Shown here piece after piece: positions 49,650 through 58,899 of a stretch of 64,000 nt of DNA. The DNA comes from an uncultured bacterium (GTDB lineage: Bacteria; Bacillota; Clostridia; TANB77; CAG-508): NCBI GenBank assembly GCA_905215935.1, contig CAJMRY010000001.1, positions 321,809 through 385,808 on the forward strand, read 5' to 3'. Each line of letters opens with the position of its first letter. The stretch's first letter is position 1. Below the pieces are notes generated by a model. The model ran no database searches and was not told where the DNA came from. It saw only the letters and a list, made by a program, of their open reading frames with translations. Both the position numbers and the translations under genes were made by a program.

Positions 49650-50981
49650 TTATTCTCTATACTTCTCTATATTAGCAAACTTTGTATAATTTCCAAGCCA
49701 TAATAACTCTACTGTTCCAGTTGAACCAGCTCTGTGTTTTGCTATAATTACTTCTGCTACGTTCTTCTTTTCAGACTCTTCATTATAATAATCATCACGA
49801 TACAAAAACATAACAATATCAGCATCTTGCTCTATTGCTCCAGATTCACGAAGGTCAGAAAGCATAGGTCTATGGTCTGGTCTTTGCTCTGGCGCACGAG
49901 ATAACTGTGAAAGTGCGATTACTGGTACATTAATTTCTTTTGCAAGTATTTTTAAAGATCTACTAATTTCTGAAATTTCTTGTTCACGGCTTCCTCCCTT
50001 TTTACTACTTCCTTGAACTAACTGCAAATAATCTATTACAACTAACCCTATGTTTTTTTCTAGTTTCATTTTTCTACACTTTGCACGAATTTCCATAATA
50101 GAAATACCAGGTGTATCATCTATAAATATTTGTGATTCTGAAAGCTCTCCAGATGCTAAAGCAAGTTTTGCCCAATCTTCATCTTCTATTTTCCCAGTTC
50201 TTACTTTATTACTATCTACCATTGCTTCACTACAAAGAATTCTGTTACCCATTTGCTCTTTAGACATTTCGAGACTAAATATAGCAACAGGCACATTAGC
50301 TCTTACAGCTGCATTTGAAGCAATATTTAATGCAAATGCAGATTTTCCCATAGCAGGTCTTGCAGCAACTAATATTAAATCAGAATTATGAAGTCCCGCT
50401 GTTTTATAATCTAAGTCTGCAAAACCTGTTGGAACGCCTGTGATATGTTGTTTTCTATTATATAGCTCTTCTAATTGTGTAAATGAATCAACCAATATGT
50501 CTTTCATAGAAGAATATCCCTTTTGATTTTTTCTTTGCATTACATTAAATATCTTTTTTTCTGCAACATCCATAATATCTTCTACTTCTTGTGTTTGATC
50601 ATATCCAAGAACAATAAGTTCATTAGCTGTTCTTATTAAAGTTCTAAGCATAGACTTTTCTTCTACAATTTTTATATATTTTTCTACATTAGCAGTTGTT
50701 GGAACTTTTTCTGGAAGCTCAGCTAAATATTCTAATCCTCCAATCCCTTCAAATTTGCCAAGTGTTACAAGCTCATCTTTAAGAGTAATAATATCAACAG
50801 GCTCTCCTCTGTTATATAAATTCATTATTGCACCATATATAACTTTATTATCTTCTCTATAAAAATCTTCTTCCTTTAGTACTTCTACAGCAGATATAAC
50901 AGAATCTTTATCTGTAAGCATACTTCCTATAACTGCTTGCTCTGCTTCTATATCGTGTGGTGGTACTTTACCTAAATCCAT
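49650..50981 (-). CDS. dnaB: Replicative DNA helicase DnaB
   Basis: This 443-residue hexameric helicase has an N-terminal domain beginning VPPHDIEAEQAVIGSML and a RecA-like C-terminal domain with Walker A LVAARPAMGKSAFALNIASN, Walker B IGLVVIDYLQLVQG, and SQLSRAPEQRPDHRPMLSDL with RESGAIEQDADIVMFLYRD. Length is normal. It follows rplI, as in many Firmicutes, separated by 297 bases holding repeat B. It unwinds DNA ahead of polymerase III and contains no in-frame CGG. Confidence 0.96.
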   Translation of the reverse strand: MDLGKVPPHDIEAEQAVIGSMLTDKDSVISAVEVLKEEDFYREDNKVIYGAIMNLYNRGEPVDIITLKDELVTLGKFEGIGGLEYLAELPEKVPTTANVEKYIKIVEEKSMLRTLIRTANELIVLGYDQTQEVEDIMDVAEKKIFNVMQRKNQKGYSSMKDILVDSFTQLEELYNRKQHITGVPTGFADLDYKTAGLHNSDLILVAARPAMGKSAFALNIASNAAVRANVPVAIFSLEMSKEQMGNRILCSEAMVDSNKVRTGKIEDEDWAKLALASGELSESQIFIDDTPGISIMEIRAKCRKMKLEKNIGLVVIDYLQLVQGSSKKGGSREQEISEISRSLKILAKEINVPVIALSQLSRAPEQRPDHRPMLSDLRESGAIEQDADIVMFLYRDDYYNEESEKKNVAEVIIAKHRAGSTGTVELLWLGNYTKFANIEKYRE

Positions 50982-51177
50982 TATTTTTTCGCTCCTTTAA
51001 TTTCAAGTGGTTTTTAGCTTTAACAGTTAACTACCAAGTTTTACCATATATTAGAACACTTTTTATATAAATTATCTTCTTTAGTTTTATATCCGAAAAT
51101 CTTTAAAAAAGCTTTTTAGATTGTAGATGCAAGTATTTTTGTTATATATATTACAAATTAAAATGTAAATGATTTTG

Positions 51178-51256
51178 TATTACATGGTGTGTATATTTAA
51201 AATGTTTGCCTTGGATAATAAATATTTTTAATTTGCACACTAACTTTTACAAGCTT
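51178..51256 (-). repeat. Dispersed repeat B, copy 2 (rplI-dnaB spacer)
   Basis: On the minus strand this begins AAGCTTGTAAAAGTTAGTGTG and ends ATATACACACCATGTAATAC, closely matching 10092-10169. Both copies lie between genes on the same strand as their operon. Confidence 0.6.
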
Positions 51257-51278
51257 CTGAAATTTCCATATAATTATT

Positions 51279-51722
51279 TTAAGCAACTGTATTTACTTTT
51301 AAGTTTGCTAAAACACCTTCATATAGTTTAATATCTACATTTACTGTTCCTAAAACTTTTATAGTCTCTTTTAGAACTATTTTCTTTTTATCTACATCAA
51401 TATTATATTGTAACTTTAAATTTTCTGAAATTTCTTTTGAAGTTACTCCTCCAAAAATCTTTCCATTATCTCCTGCTTTTACTTGTATTTTTAAAGTTAT
51501 ATCTTTTAATTTATTTGCTATTTCTATTGCTTTAGCTTTTTCCAAATCCTTTTTGTGCTGATTTGAATCTTGTTTTGCTTTTAATTTTACTAAATTATCT
51601 TTATTTGCCTCTACAGCTAATTTTTTAGGAAATAAAAAGTTTCTTGCATATCCATCACTTGCATTTATAACTTCATCTTTTTTACCTACACCTTTTATAT
51701 TATCAAGTAATATTACCTTCAT
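51279..51722 (-). CDS. rplI: Ribosomal protein bL9
   Basis: The start at 51722 follows GGAGGTTTTGTAAA and gives 147 residues, normal for L9. It begins KVILLDNIKGVGKKDEVINA, followed by DGYARNFLFPKKLAVEA, the RNA-binding N-terminal domain. A long helix connects to the C-terminal domain with GDNGKIFGGVTSKEISENL and KKIVLKETIKVLGT. L9 restrains ribosome movement; defects in it increase frameshifting, of interest given the CGG phenomenon, though this copy looks normal. Confidence 0.95.
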   Translation of the reverse strand: MKVILLDNIKGVGKKDEVINASDGYARNFLFPKKLAVEANKDNLVKLKAKQDSNQHKKDLEKAKAIEIANKLKDITLKIQVKAGDNGKIFGGVTSKEISENLKLQYNIDVDKKKIVLKETIKVLGTVNVDIKLYEGVLANLKVNTVA

Positions 51723-51820
51723 TTTACAAAACCTCCAAGTCATTAAATTTTCTATATTTTATAACAAAACTAGCTTTTTTTCAATACCCACACATATAAT
51801 AAAACGCACAAAAAAAAAGA

Positions 51821-51848
51821 ACTTATACTATTTTATTAAAGTATAAGT
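51821..51848 (-). terminator. Terminator upstream of rplI
   Basis: ACTTATACT pairs with AGTATAAGT and is followed on the minus strand by an eight-T run. It ends the small membrane-protein unit. Confidence 0.85.
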
Positions 51849-51857
51849 CCTCTTATA

Positions 51858-52184
51858 TTATCCTTCTATTTGTTTTCCAAATATAGATTTAGCAATATCT
51901 CCTATAACAGGTAATTCTGGATTTTCTCCATTGTTTGCTTTTACAATACCTAATATAATAAATACAATATAAGCAACATATGCTAGATTAGAAATAAGTC
52001 CTATACCTAGTATTCCAGAAATAAAGCCTAATATAAAACTAATTATTATATATCCTATAAATATTACAATTGATTGGGCACAGTGAAATTTAACATCTCT
52101 ACTATTTTCTTTTTGGAATAAAAATATTAATGCACAAATAAACACTATGTAACCAACTATTGATTTTGTTTTATCATTATTCAC
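51858..52184 (-). CDS. DUF4870-like membrane protein
   Basis: This 108-residue protein has four predicted hydrophobic segments (YIVFICALIFLFQKE; SIVIFIGYIIISFILGFISG; LAYVAYIVFIILGIVKANNG) in a DUF4870-like layout. VKFHCAQSIVIF is the typical FHxxQ motif. Function is unknown. It overlaps the previous DUF2752-like gene by eight bases, so both are co-translated. Confidence 0.75.
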   Translation of the reverse strand: MNNDKTKSIVGYIVFICALIFLFQKENSRDVKFHCAQSIVIFIGYIIISFILGFISGILGIGLISNLAYVAYIVFIILGIVKANNGENPELPVIGDIAKSIFGKQIEG

Positions 52185-52464
52185 TATTCTTCTCCTTTAT
52201 AATATATTTATACCATGAATATATATATATAATTACTGTATATGGAAACACTATTAATACTTTCCAATTATAATTAATTGCTTCTTTAAAATTGAAATGT
52301 AATATAGATAAGAATGCTCTTGTCATTCCACAATTAAAGCATTCTTTTCCTGTAAATCTTTTATATATACATATACTCTCCATAGAACTTTCTATTGGTA
52401 TATTGTATAAAACCATTATTAAAATAAAATTAATTATTATAAAAAGAATAAGTTTCTTATTCAT
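52177..52464 (-). CDS. DUF2752 family membrane protein
   Basis: The start at 52464 overlaps the preceding TM2 stop by eight bases (AATGAATAA). The 95-residue protein has two hydrophobic segments and the DUF2752 motif TGKECFNCGMTRAFLSIL (CxxCGxTRAxxxL). Such proteins often accompany TM2 and DUF4870 genes, as here. The conserved cysteines suggest a metal or redox role, but function is unknown. Confidence 0.82.
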   Translation of the reverse strand: MNKKLILFIIINFILIMVLYNIPIESSMESICIYKRFTGKECFNCGMTRAFLSILHFNFKEAINYNWKVLIVFPYTVIIYIYSWYKYIIKEKNSE

Positions 52465-52669
52465 TAACGATTGCATTTCCGTCTTTATCTGTAAACTTAC
52501 CTGTTATAATCATAATTAAGTCTACTAATGTCCAGATTCCACAACCACCACATGTTATAAGCATTAATATTCCTGTACCAATTTTACCAGCATAAAAACG
52601 ATGTACGCCTAAAGATCCTAAGAATATACATAATAATAGTGATGTTAACCAATTTTTCTCGCTTTTCAT
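52457..52669 (-). CDS. TM2-domain membrane protein
   Basis: This 70-residue protein has the TM2 pattern: WLTSLLLCIFLGSLGVHRFY, AGKIGTGILMLITCGGCGIW and TLVDLIMIITGKFTDKDGN. Two membrane helices flank a short DxD-type turn. These small proteins are widespread and their role is uncertain. It heads the three-gene unit. GAC-GGA near its end is an out-of-frame CGG control. Confidence 0.88.
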   Translation of the reverse strand: MKSEKNWLTSLLLCIFLGSLGVHRFYAGKIGTGILMLITCGGCGIWTLVDLIMIITGKFTDKDGNAIVNE

Positions 52670-52846
52670 TTAAAATCCCCCCTTATTTTACTTCTTTCTT
52701 TTAGTATCACATTTTAATATTACTATTACTTTTTAATTCTGTCAATTGTTTGTTAAAAAAAAATAATATTTGTGAAAGTAATAAACAAAGCGAGAATTTT
52801 CTTAGCAGTTGTTCCTATATACCCCACTTAATTTTAACCAATAAAA

Positions 52847-52877
52847 AATAGAGACTACAATTAATTCTGTAGTCCCT
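52847..52877 (-). terminator. Terminator after gdpP
   Basis: GAGACTACA pairs with TGTAGTCC (one G-U) and is followed on the minus strand by a T-rich run. It separates gdpP from the small membrane unit; the remaining intergenic bases hold no gene. Confidence 0.7.
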
Positions 52878-52943
52878 ATAAGGGAATTGTCTTTTTATTA
52901 AGTGTCCACTAAACAGGGTTCACTTCACCCATCCCTTTGTCCA

Positions 52944-54968
52944 TTAATTTGTTATCTCACTAAAATATTCATTTATTCTATTTATTAATTCATTTTTAAC
53001 ATCTTCTATATCCATTCCCTCAACTTGTGCTCCTGCTAAAGTTATATGTCCTCCGCCGCCAAGCTTTTCTAATATAACTTGAACATTAATATCACCTATT
53101 GATCTACCACTAATGCAAACTTTATCGCCTAAATATCCTATTACAAAAGATGCTGTTATATCACTTATAGTTAATAGCTCATCTGCTGCTTTTGCGCAAA
53201 TTATGTTGGCATTTTTATCTTCTTTATAATAAATTGAAATTGCAATTGAATCATTAACTATTTTTGCATCAGAGACAATTTCTGATATAGTATTATAAGT
53301 TTTTATATCACTTTGGAACCATTTCTTTACCTTTATTATATCCACACCACATTTTCTTAAATATGCTGCTGCTTCAAATGTTCTTACACCTGTTTTAAAA
53401 GTAAAGTTTTTTGTATCCATCATAATTCCTGCATATAAGCCTTCTACTTCTATTTCTGATAATGTTAATGTTTTTTCAGAATATTCTATTAATTCTGTAA
53501 CAAGTTCTGATGCTGATGAAGCATAAACCTCTTGGAAAGTTAATGTTGCATTTTCTATATAATCTGTACTTCTTCTATGGTGATCTATTATAACAATCTT
53601 ATTTGTTTTATCTAGTAATTCTGGTACTTCTACATATGTTTTTTTATGTGTATCAACAATAATCAATAATGATTCTTGACTAATATTTGAAAGTGCCTCA
53701 TTTTTACTAATAATAACATCTTGATATTCCTTTTGGCCCTTTGCAACTTGTATAAAATTATCTAGACTTATGCCTGAAGTTTCATTTACTATGTAACTTT
53801 CCTTTTCTAGAGATTTAGCAATTCTATATATACCAAGACTTGCTCCCATAGAGTCCATATCCCCATTTGTATGTCCCATTATATAAACATCTTTTGCTTC
53901 ACATATTAATTCTTCTAATGCATGTGCTACAATTCTTGCTTTTACTCTGGTTCTTTTTTCTACTTCTTGAGCTCTTCCTCCAAAGAATAAGTACTTTCCG
54001 TTCTCTCTTACAACTGCCTGGTCTCCTCCTCTACCTAAAGCTATATCCATTCCAGCTTTTGCAGATTCGAATTTATCTAAATTTGATTCACCTTCATTAG
54101 AAACAGCTATACTTAATGTAGATTGCATTCTTACAGGTAACTCTAATTCTTTTATTGTGTCTAATATATTAAATTTCTTTTCTTCAATATCTTTTAAATA
54201 TTTTTGTTCAAATATACAAACAAAATTGTCTCGGTCTTGCTTTAATGCTAAACCTTGAAAAGATGTTATCCAGTCATATATTGTTTTTTCTATTTTTGCA
54301 GTAATTTCTGGTTTATCTTCACTAGAAATTCTTTGCATTATTTCTTCATAGTTATCAATCATAATAATTCCAACACACATCTTGGAATTATTAAATTTTT
54401 CTTGTAATTCTATATGCTTTGTTTCATCAATAAAATACAATGTTGCCATATATTCTTTTTGATTTTTCTTATCATTTTGTTTTGACTTTACATATTCACC
54501 TAATATTTTATATTGTTTTTTTCCAATAGTAACATGATTGTTAATTATATTTTTTCTATCTTTTTCATTAGAATTTTCAATCTCTAACTTTAATTCTTTC
54601 ACTATTGTATTTAAATATGTATTTATATCAATGTTTGCAAATTCTTGTACAAATTTTGTACTTTTCCATATTATATTTCCATTTGTTTCTACAATTATTA
54701 AAGGAAAAGGTGAATTAATTAAAGACCTTTTTGATACTTTATCTACATTAATTGTAAGCTCTTTAATATGTTCAGACAATTCTGCTGTTCTTTTTTTGTT
54801 AGTCCAACTAGTATAAACTAATATTAAAGAGTAAATTATAATACTTGGTAAAATTAATCTTAATTCATAAAAGCATAATGCAATTAGCAATATAGCAATA
54901 ATTATTAAATATGCTTTTGTTTTTGAGACAAGACCATCAAATATTTTTATATTATTATTGTTTGGCAT
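52944..54968 (-). CDS. gdpP: Cyclic di-AMP phosphodiesterase GdpP
   Basis: This 674-residue protein has two N-terminal membrane segments, a PAS-like domain, a degenerate GGDEF domain (SVAVSNEGESNLDKFESAKA, ALGRGGDQAVVRENGKYLFF) and a DHH-DHHA1 phosphodiesterase. Key motifs are VYIMGHTNGDMDSMGASLG, LLIIVDTHKKTYVE, IVIIDHHRRSTDYIE and LGGGGHITLAGAQVEG. It hydrolyses c-di-AMP, controlling turgor and wall homeostasis. It lies upstream of rplI-dnaB as in other Firmicutes, with three small membrane genes inserted. GGC-GGC-GGA contains two out-of-frame CGG and no shift. Confidence 0.95.
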   Translation of the reverse strand: MPNNNNIKIFDGLVSKTKAYLIIIAILLIALCFYELRLILPSIIIYSLILVYTSWTNKKRTAELSEHIKELTINVDKVSKRSLINSPFPLIIVETNGNIIWKSTKFVQEFANIDINTYLNTIVKELKLEIENSNEKDRKNIINNHVTIGKKQYKILGEYVKSKQNDKKNQKEYMATLYFIDETKHIELQEKFNNSKMCVGIIMIDNYEEIMQRISSEDKPEITAKIEKTIYDWITSFQGLALKQDRDNFVCIFEQKYLKDIEEKKFNILDTIKELELPVRMQSTLSIAVSNEGESNLDKFESAKAGMDIALGRGGDQAVVRENGKYLFFGGRAQEVEKRTRVKARIVAHALEELICEAKDVYIMGHTNGDMDSMGASLGIYRIAKSLEKESYIVNETSGISLDNFIQVAKGQKEYQDVIISKNEALSNISQESLLIIVDTHKKTYVEVPELLDKTNKIVIIDHHRRSTDYIENATLTFQEVYASSASELVTELIEYSEKTLTLSEIEVEGLYAGIMMDTKNFTFKTGVRTFEAAAYLRKCGVDIIKVKKWFQSDIKTYNTISEIVSDAKIVNDSIAISIYYKEDKNANIICAKAADELLTISDITASFVIGYLGDKVCISGRSIGDINVQVILEKLGGGGHITLAGAQVEGMDIEDVKNELINRINEYFSEITN

Positions 54969-55036
54969 AAAAATCTCCTTTTATCATAATATATATATTT
55001 TACTATCTTTTTAGTGTTTTGTCAAGGCAACAAAAC

Positions 55037-55070
55037 AGAGCAAAAGCTTGATATCAATAGCATTTGCTCT
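55037..55070 (-). terminator. Terminator of the rpoBC operon
   Basis: AGAGCAAA-AGC pairs with GCA-TTTGCTCT, followed by a T-rich tract on the minus strand just after rpoC. Confidence 0.8.
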
Positions 55071-55089
55071 ATTTTTATAAAATCTTAAT

Positions 55090-58000
55090 TTATTCTACCA
55101 CACTTGCTGATTCTTTTTCAGCAGTTTCTTCTGTACCTTCTGTACTTATATGTGTATTTTTGTAGGCTTGCATACCTGTACCTGCTGGTATTAATTTACC
55201 TATAATTACATTTTCTTTTAATCCAATTAAGTCATCTGTCTTTCCTTTAATAGCAGCTTCTGTAAGAACTCTAGTTGTTTCTTGGAAAGATGCTGCAGAT
55301 AAGAAGCTTTCTGTTGCAAGAGATGCTTTTGTAATTCCAAGTAAAACTCTTTTTCCTGTTGCTGGTCTTAAACCTTGAGAAATAACTTTATTATTTTCAT
55401 CCTCAAATTCATACATATCAACTAATGATCCTGCAAACATTCCAGTATCTCCATTATCTTCAACTCTTACTTTCTTAAGCATTTGTCTTGCAATAACTTC
55501 AACGTGCTTATCATTAATATCAACACCTTGGTTACGATATACTTTTTGTACTTCTTGTACTAAATATTCAAAAACACCTTCTGGTCCTTTAATTGCTAAT
55601 ATTTCATTTGGATTTATTGAACCTTCTGTAATAGGATCCCCTGCTTTTACAACATCACCATCTTTAACACGAAGTTTTGCTCCAAATGGAATAGTATATT
55701 TTTTAGCATCTTGATCTGATATGATAGAAACTTCTTTTCTTGATTTATCATCAGAAATTCTAACAGTACCATCTATTTCTGTTATTATTGCAAGTCCCTT
55801 TGGTTTTCTTGCTTCGAATAACTCTTCAACTCTAGGAAGACCTTGTGTAATATCTGCAACACCAGCAACACCACCAGAGTGAATAGTTCTCATTGTAAGC
55901 TGTGTACCAGGTTCACCAATTGATTGCGCAGCAATAATACCAACAGCTTCACCAATTTGTGCTTCTTCACGAGTAGCGAGTCCCATACCATAACATTTAG
56001 CACATACACCATGTTTTGTTCTACATCCTATAACAGAACGTACTTTTACTTTTTCTATTCCACTACTTATTATTTTTTCAATCACTTTTTCTGTAAGCAT
56101 TGTATTAGTATCTGCAATTAATTCATTATTATTTGGATTAATTATATCTTCTAATGGATATCTACCAATTAATCTTTCTTCTAATTTTTCAACTATTTGA
56201 TTTCCATCTTTAATATCCCATACTTCAATACCTTCATGTGTTCCACAATCATGTTCTTTTACTATTATATCTTGTGATACATCAACTAGTCTTCTTGTTA
56301 AGTATCCTGAATCAGCTGTTCTTAGCGCTGTATCTGAAAGTCCTTTTCTAGCACCATGTGCTGCAATAAAGTACTCTATTGCATCTAGACCTTCCCTAAA
56401 ACATGATTTAATAGGAATTTCTACAACTTTACCAGTTGTACTTGCCATAAGTCCACGCATACCTGCAATTTGTTTTAACTGGTCAAGGTTTCCGTCTTGC
56501 TCCAGATTCAGCCATCATATAAACTGGATTTAAGCTATCAAAGTTATCTTTCATTGCTATTTTTACATCATCTGTTGCCTTACTCCAAATTTTAATAACA
56601 GCATTATATCTTTCATCATCTGTTATTAAACCACGTTTATATTGTTTTAATACTGTGTCTACTTGGTCTTGAGCATCAGCTAATATAGTTTTCTTAGCTT
56701 CTGGCACTTTTACGTCACTAACAGATACAGTAATAGCACCAATCGTAGAATATTTATAACCAGTAGATTTAATGTAATCTAGTAATTCTGCAGTTGCACT
56801 TAATCCATGTGTATTTATTGATTTTTCAATTATCTTTCCTAGATTCTTTTTAATTACAGGGAAATTAATTTCTAAATCAAATTCCTTTTCTTCATTTTCT
56901 CTATCTACAAATCCTAAATCTTGTGGTATACCTTTATTAAACATAATTCTACCAACTGTTGTTTCAATTATTTTATGTTTTTCTACACCATTTACAATCT
57001 TAGACATTCTAACATTTATCTTAGCATGCATTCCTAAATCGTGGTTTTCATATGCTATAACTGCTTCTTCTGGAGAGCTAAAGTATTTTCCTTCTCCTGG
57101 TTCTCCTTCTACTTCCATTGTTAAGTAATAACTTCCTAAAATCATATCTTGTGTTGGAACTGTAACTGGTTTACCATCTTGTGGTTTTAAAAGGTTATTT
57201 ACAGAAAGCATTAAAAATCTTGCTTCTGCTTGTGCTTCTGGTGATAATGGTACGTGAATAGCCATTTGATCACCATCAAAGTCTGCATTAAATGCTGTAC
57301 AAACTAATGGATGTAATTTTATTGCTCTACCTTCAACAAGTACTGGTTCGAAAGCTTGAATACCAAGTCTATGAAGTGTTGGAGCACGGTTTAACATTAC
57401 TGGATGATCTTTAATAACATCTTCTAATATATCCCATACTTCTGGTCTTAATCTTTCTACCATTCTTTTTGCATTTTTTATATTATGAGCAATTCCACGA
57501 CCTACTAATTCTTTCATTACAAAAGGTTTAAATAGCTCAACTGCCATTTCTTTTGGAAGTCCACATTGATAAATTTTAAGTTCCGGACCTACAACGATAA
57601 CTGAACGTCCTGAATAGTCAACACGTTTACCAAGTAAGTTTTGTCTAAATCTACCTTGTTTTCCTTTTAATAAATCTGATAATGATTTTAAAGGTCTATT
57701 ACCTGCTCCAGTAACTGGTCTTCCACGTCTTCCATTATCTATTAATGCATCTACAGATTCTTGTAACATTCTTTTTTCATTTCTTACAATAATTTCTGGC
57801 GCACCTAATTCTAATAATCTTTTTAAACGATTATTTCTGTTAATTACTCTTCTATATAAATCATTTAAATCTGATGTAGCAAATCTACCACCATCTAATT
57901 GTACCATTGGTCTTAATTCTGGTGGAATTACTGGTACTACATTCATAATCATCCATTCAGGTCTATTATTAGATAATCTAAATGATTCTACAGTATCTAA

Positions 58001-58630
58001 TCTTTTTACTAATTTTGCCTTTTTTTGTTCACTTGCATTAACTAACTCTTTTTTTAGTTTTTCTGCTAATTTTTCTAAGTCAATTTCTTCTAATAGCTTA
58101 TATAAGCTTTCTGCACCCATTTCAGCTTTAAAAGAACCTTTTCCATATTTTTCTACTGCTTCATGATATTCTTTTTCTGTTAAAACTTGTGCTTTAACCA
58201 ATCCACTTGTTCCTTTATCTGTTACTATATATGAAGCAAAATAAATTACTTTTTCCAAATTTCTTGGTGATATATCTAACATTAAAGCTATTCTACTTGG
58301 AATACCTTTAAAATACCAAATATGTGCAACAGGTGCTGCAAGTTCAATATGTCCCATTCTCTCTCTTCTTACTTTTGCTTTTGTTACTTCAACACCACAA
58401 CGGTCACAAACAATTCCTTTATATCTAACTCTTTTATACTTTCCACAATGACATTCCCAGTCTTTTGTTGGTCCAAATATTCTTTCACAAAATAGACCAT
58501 CTTTTTCTGGTTTTAATGTTCTGTAGTTAATTGTTTCTGGTTTTTTTACTTCACCTTTTGACCATTCTCTTATTTTCTCGTCTGATGCCAAACCAATTTT
58601 TATTTTATCAAAAACTTCTAATTCGTCCAT
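55090..58630 (-). CDS. rpoC: RNA polymerase beta-prime subunit (one in-frame CGG)
   Basis: Resolved at 56492-56494 this is a 1179-residue beta-prime subunit, normal for Clostridia. Zinc ribbon [20 protein letters not shown] is near residue 60. The active-site magnesium motif is [16 protein letters not shown], and the second zinc cluster is [20 protein letters not shown]. The CGG is codon 713 in AESGAR-C-GGA-AAC. Skipping gives [20 protein letters not shown], the highly conserved bridge-helix-proximal GARG(S/N) motif with its glycine restored. Conventional reading adds only three residues before a stop and would be lethal, since no other rpoC is seen. It is the strongest single case. Confidence 0.97.
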
Positions 58631-58704
58631 TATTTAGGAGCCCCCTATTATTTAAATTTTTTGGCAAAGCTTAAAACAAAGCCTATTTATAGAGCATCTT
58701 TTCT

Positions 58705-58762
58705 AGTCCCTTTACTATACTTTCTCGCTGGTGCAAACTAATTTGATGTGAGTAAAGGAACT
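58705..58762 (-). other. Stem-loop in the rpoB-rpoC intergenic region
   Basis: On the minus strand AGTTCCTTTACT pairs with AGTAAAGGGACT (one G-U) around a 34-base loop. It lies in a 269-base spacer, long for rpoB-rpoC, which otherwise holds no gene. It may be an RNA-processing or attenuation site. Confidence 0.5.
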
Positions 58763-58899
58763 GAAAGTAGATGTATTATTCAATTAAATATTTATTACAT
58801 TTGTTCTTAAAAATTTAAATTATCTGTAAATATGGTTCATAAATATAAATTTACATATATAATTTTGCAAATAATACTTTATAATTTAAATTTATTACT

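Noticed and set aside
112..56494. Explanation of the CGG sites as ordinary sequencing or assembly indels
   Set aside because: Not fully excluded without reads, but a base-calling error inserting C before GG would also hit TGG, AGG and GG across codon boundaries and so break genes out of phase. All 23 cases precede an in-frame glycine codon.
112..56494. CGG reassigned to another amino acid as a normal triplet, as reported in some other low-GC bacteria
   Set aside because: A three-base reassignment would leave the downstream frame wrong. Every case needs a net one-base advance.
112..56494. Classical programmed frameshifting with a slippery P-site codon or stimulatory structure
   Set aside because: Preceding codons are diverse and no common upstream or downstream element is visible; only CGGN is shared.
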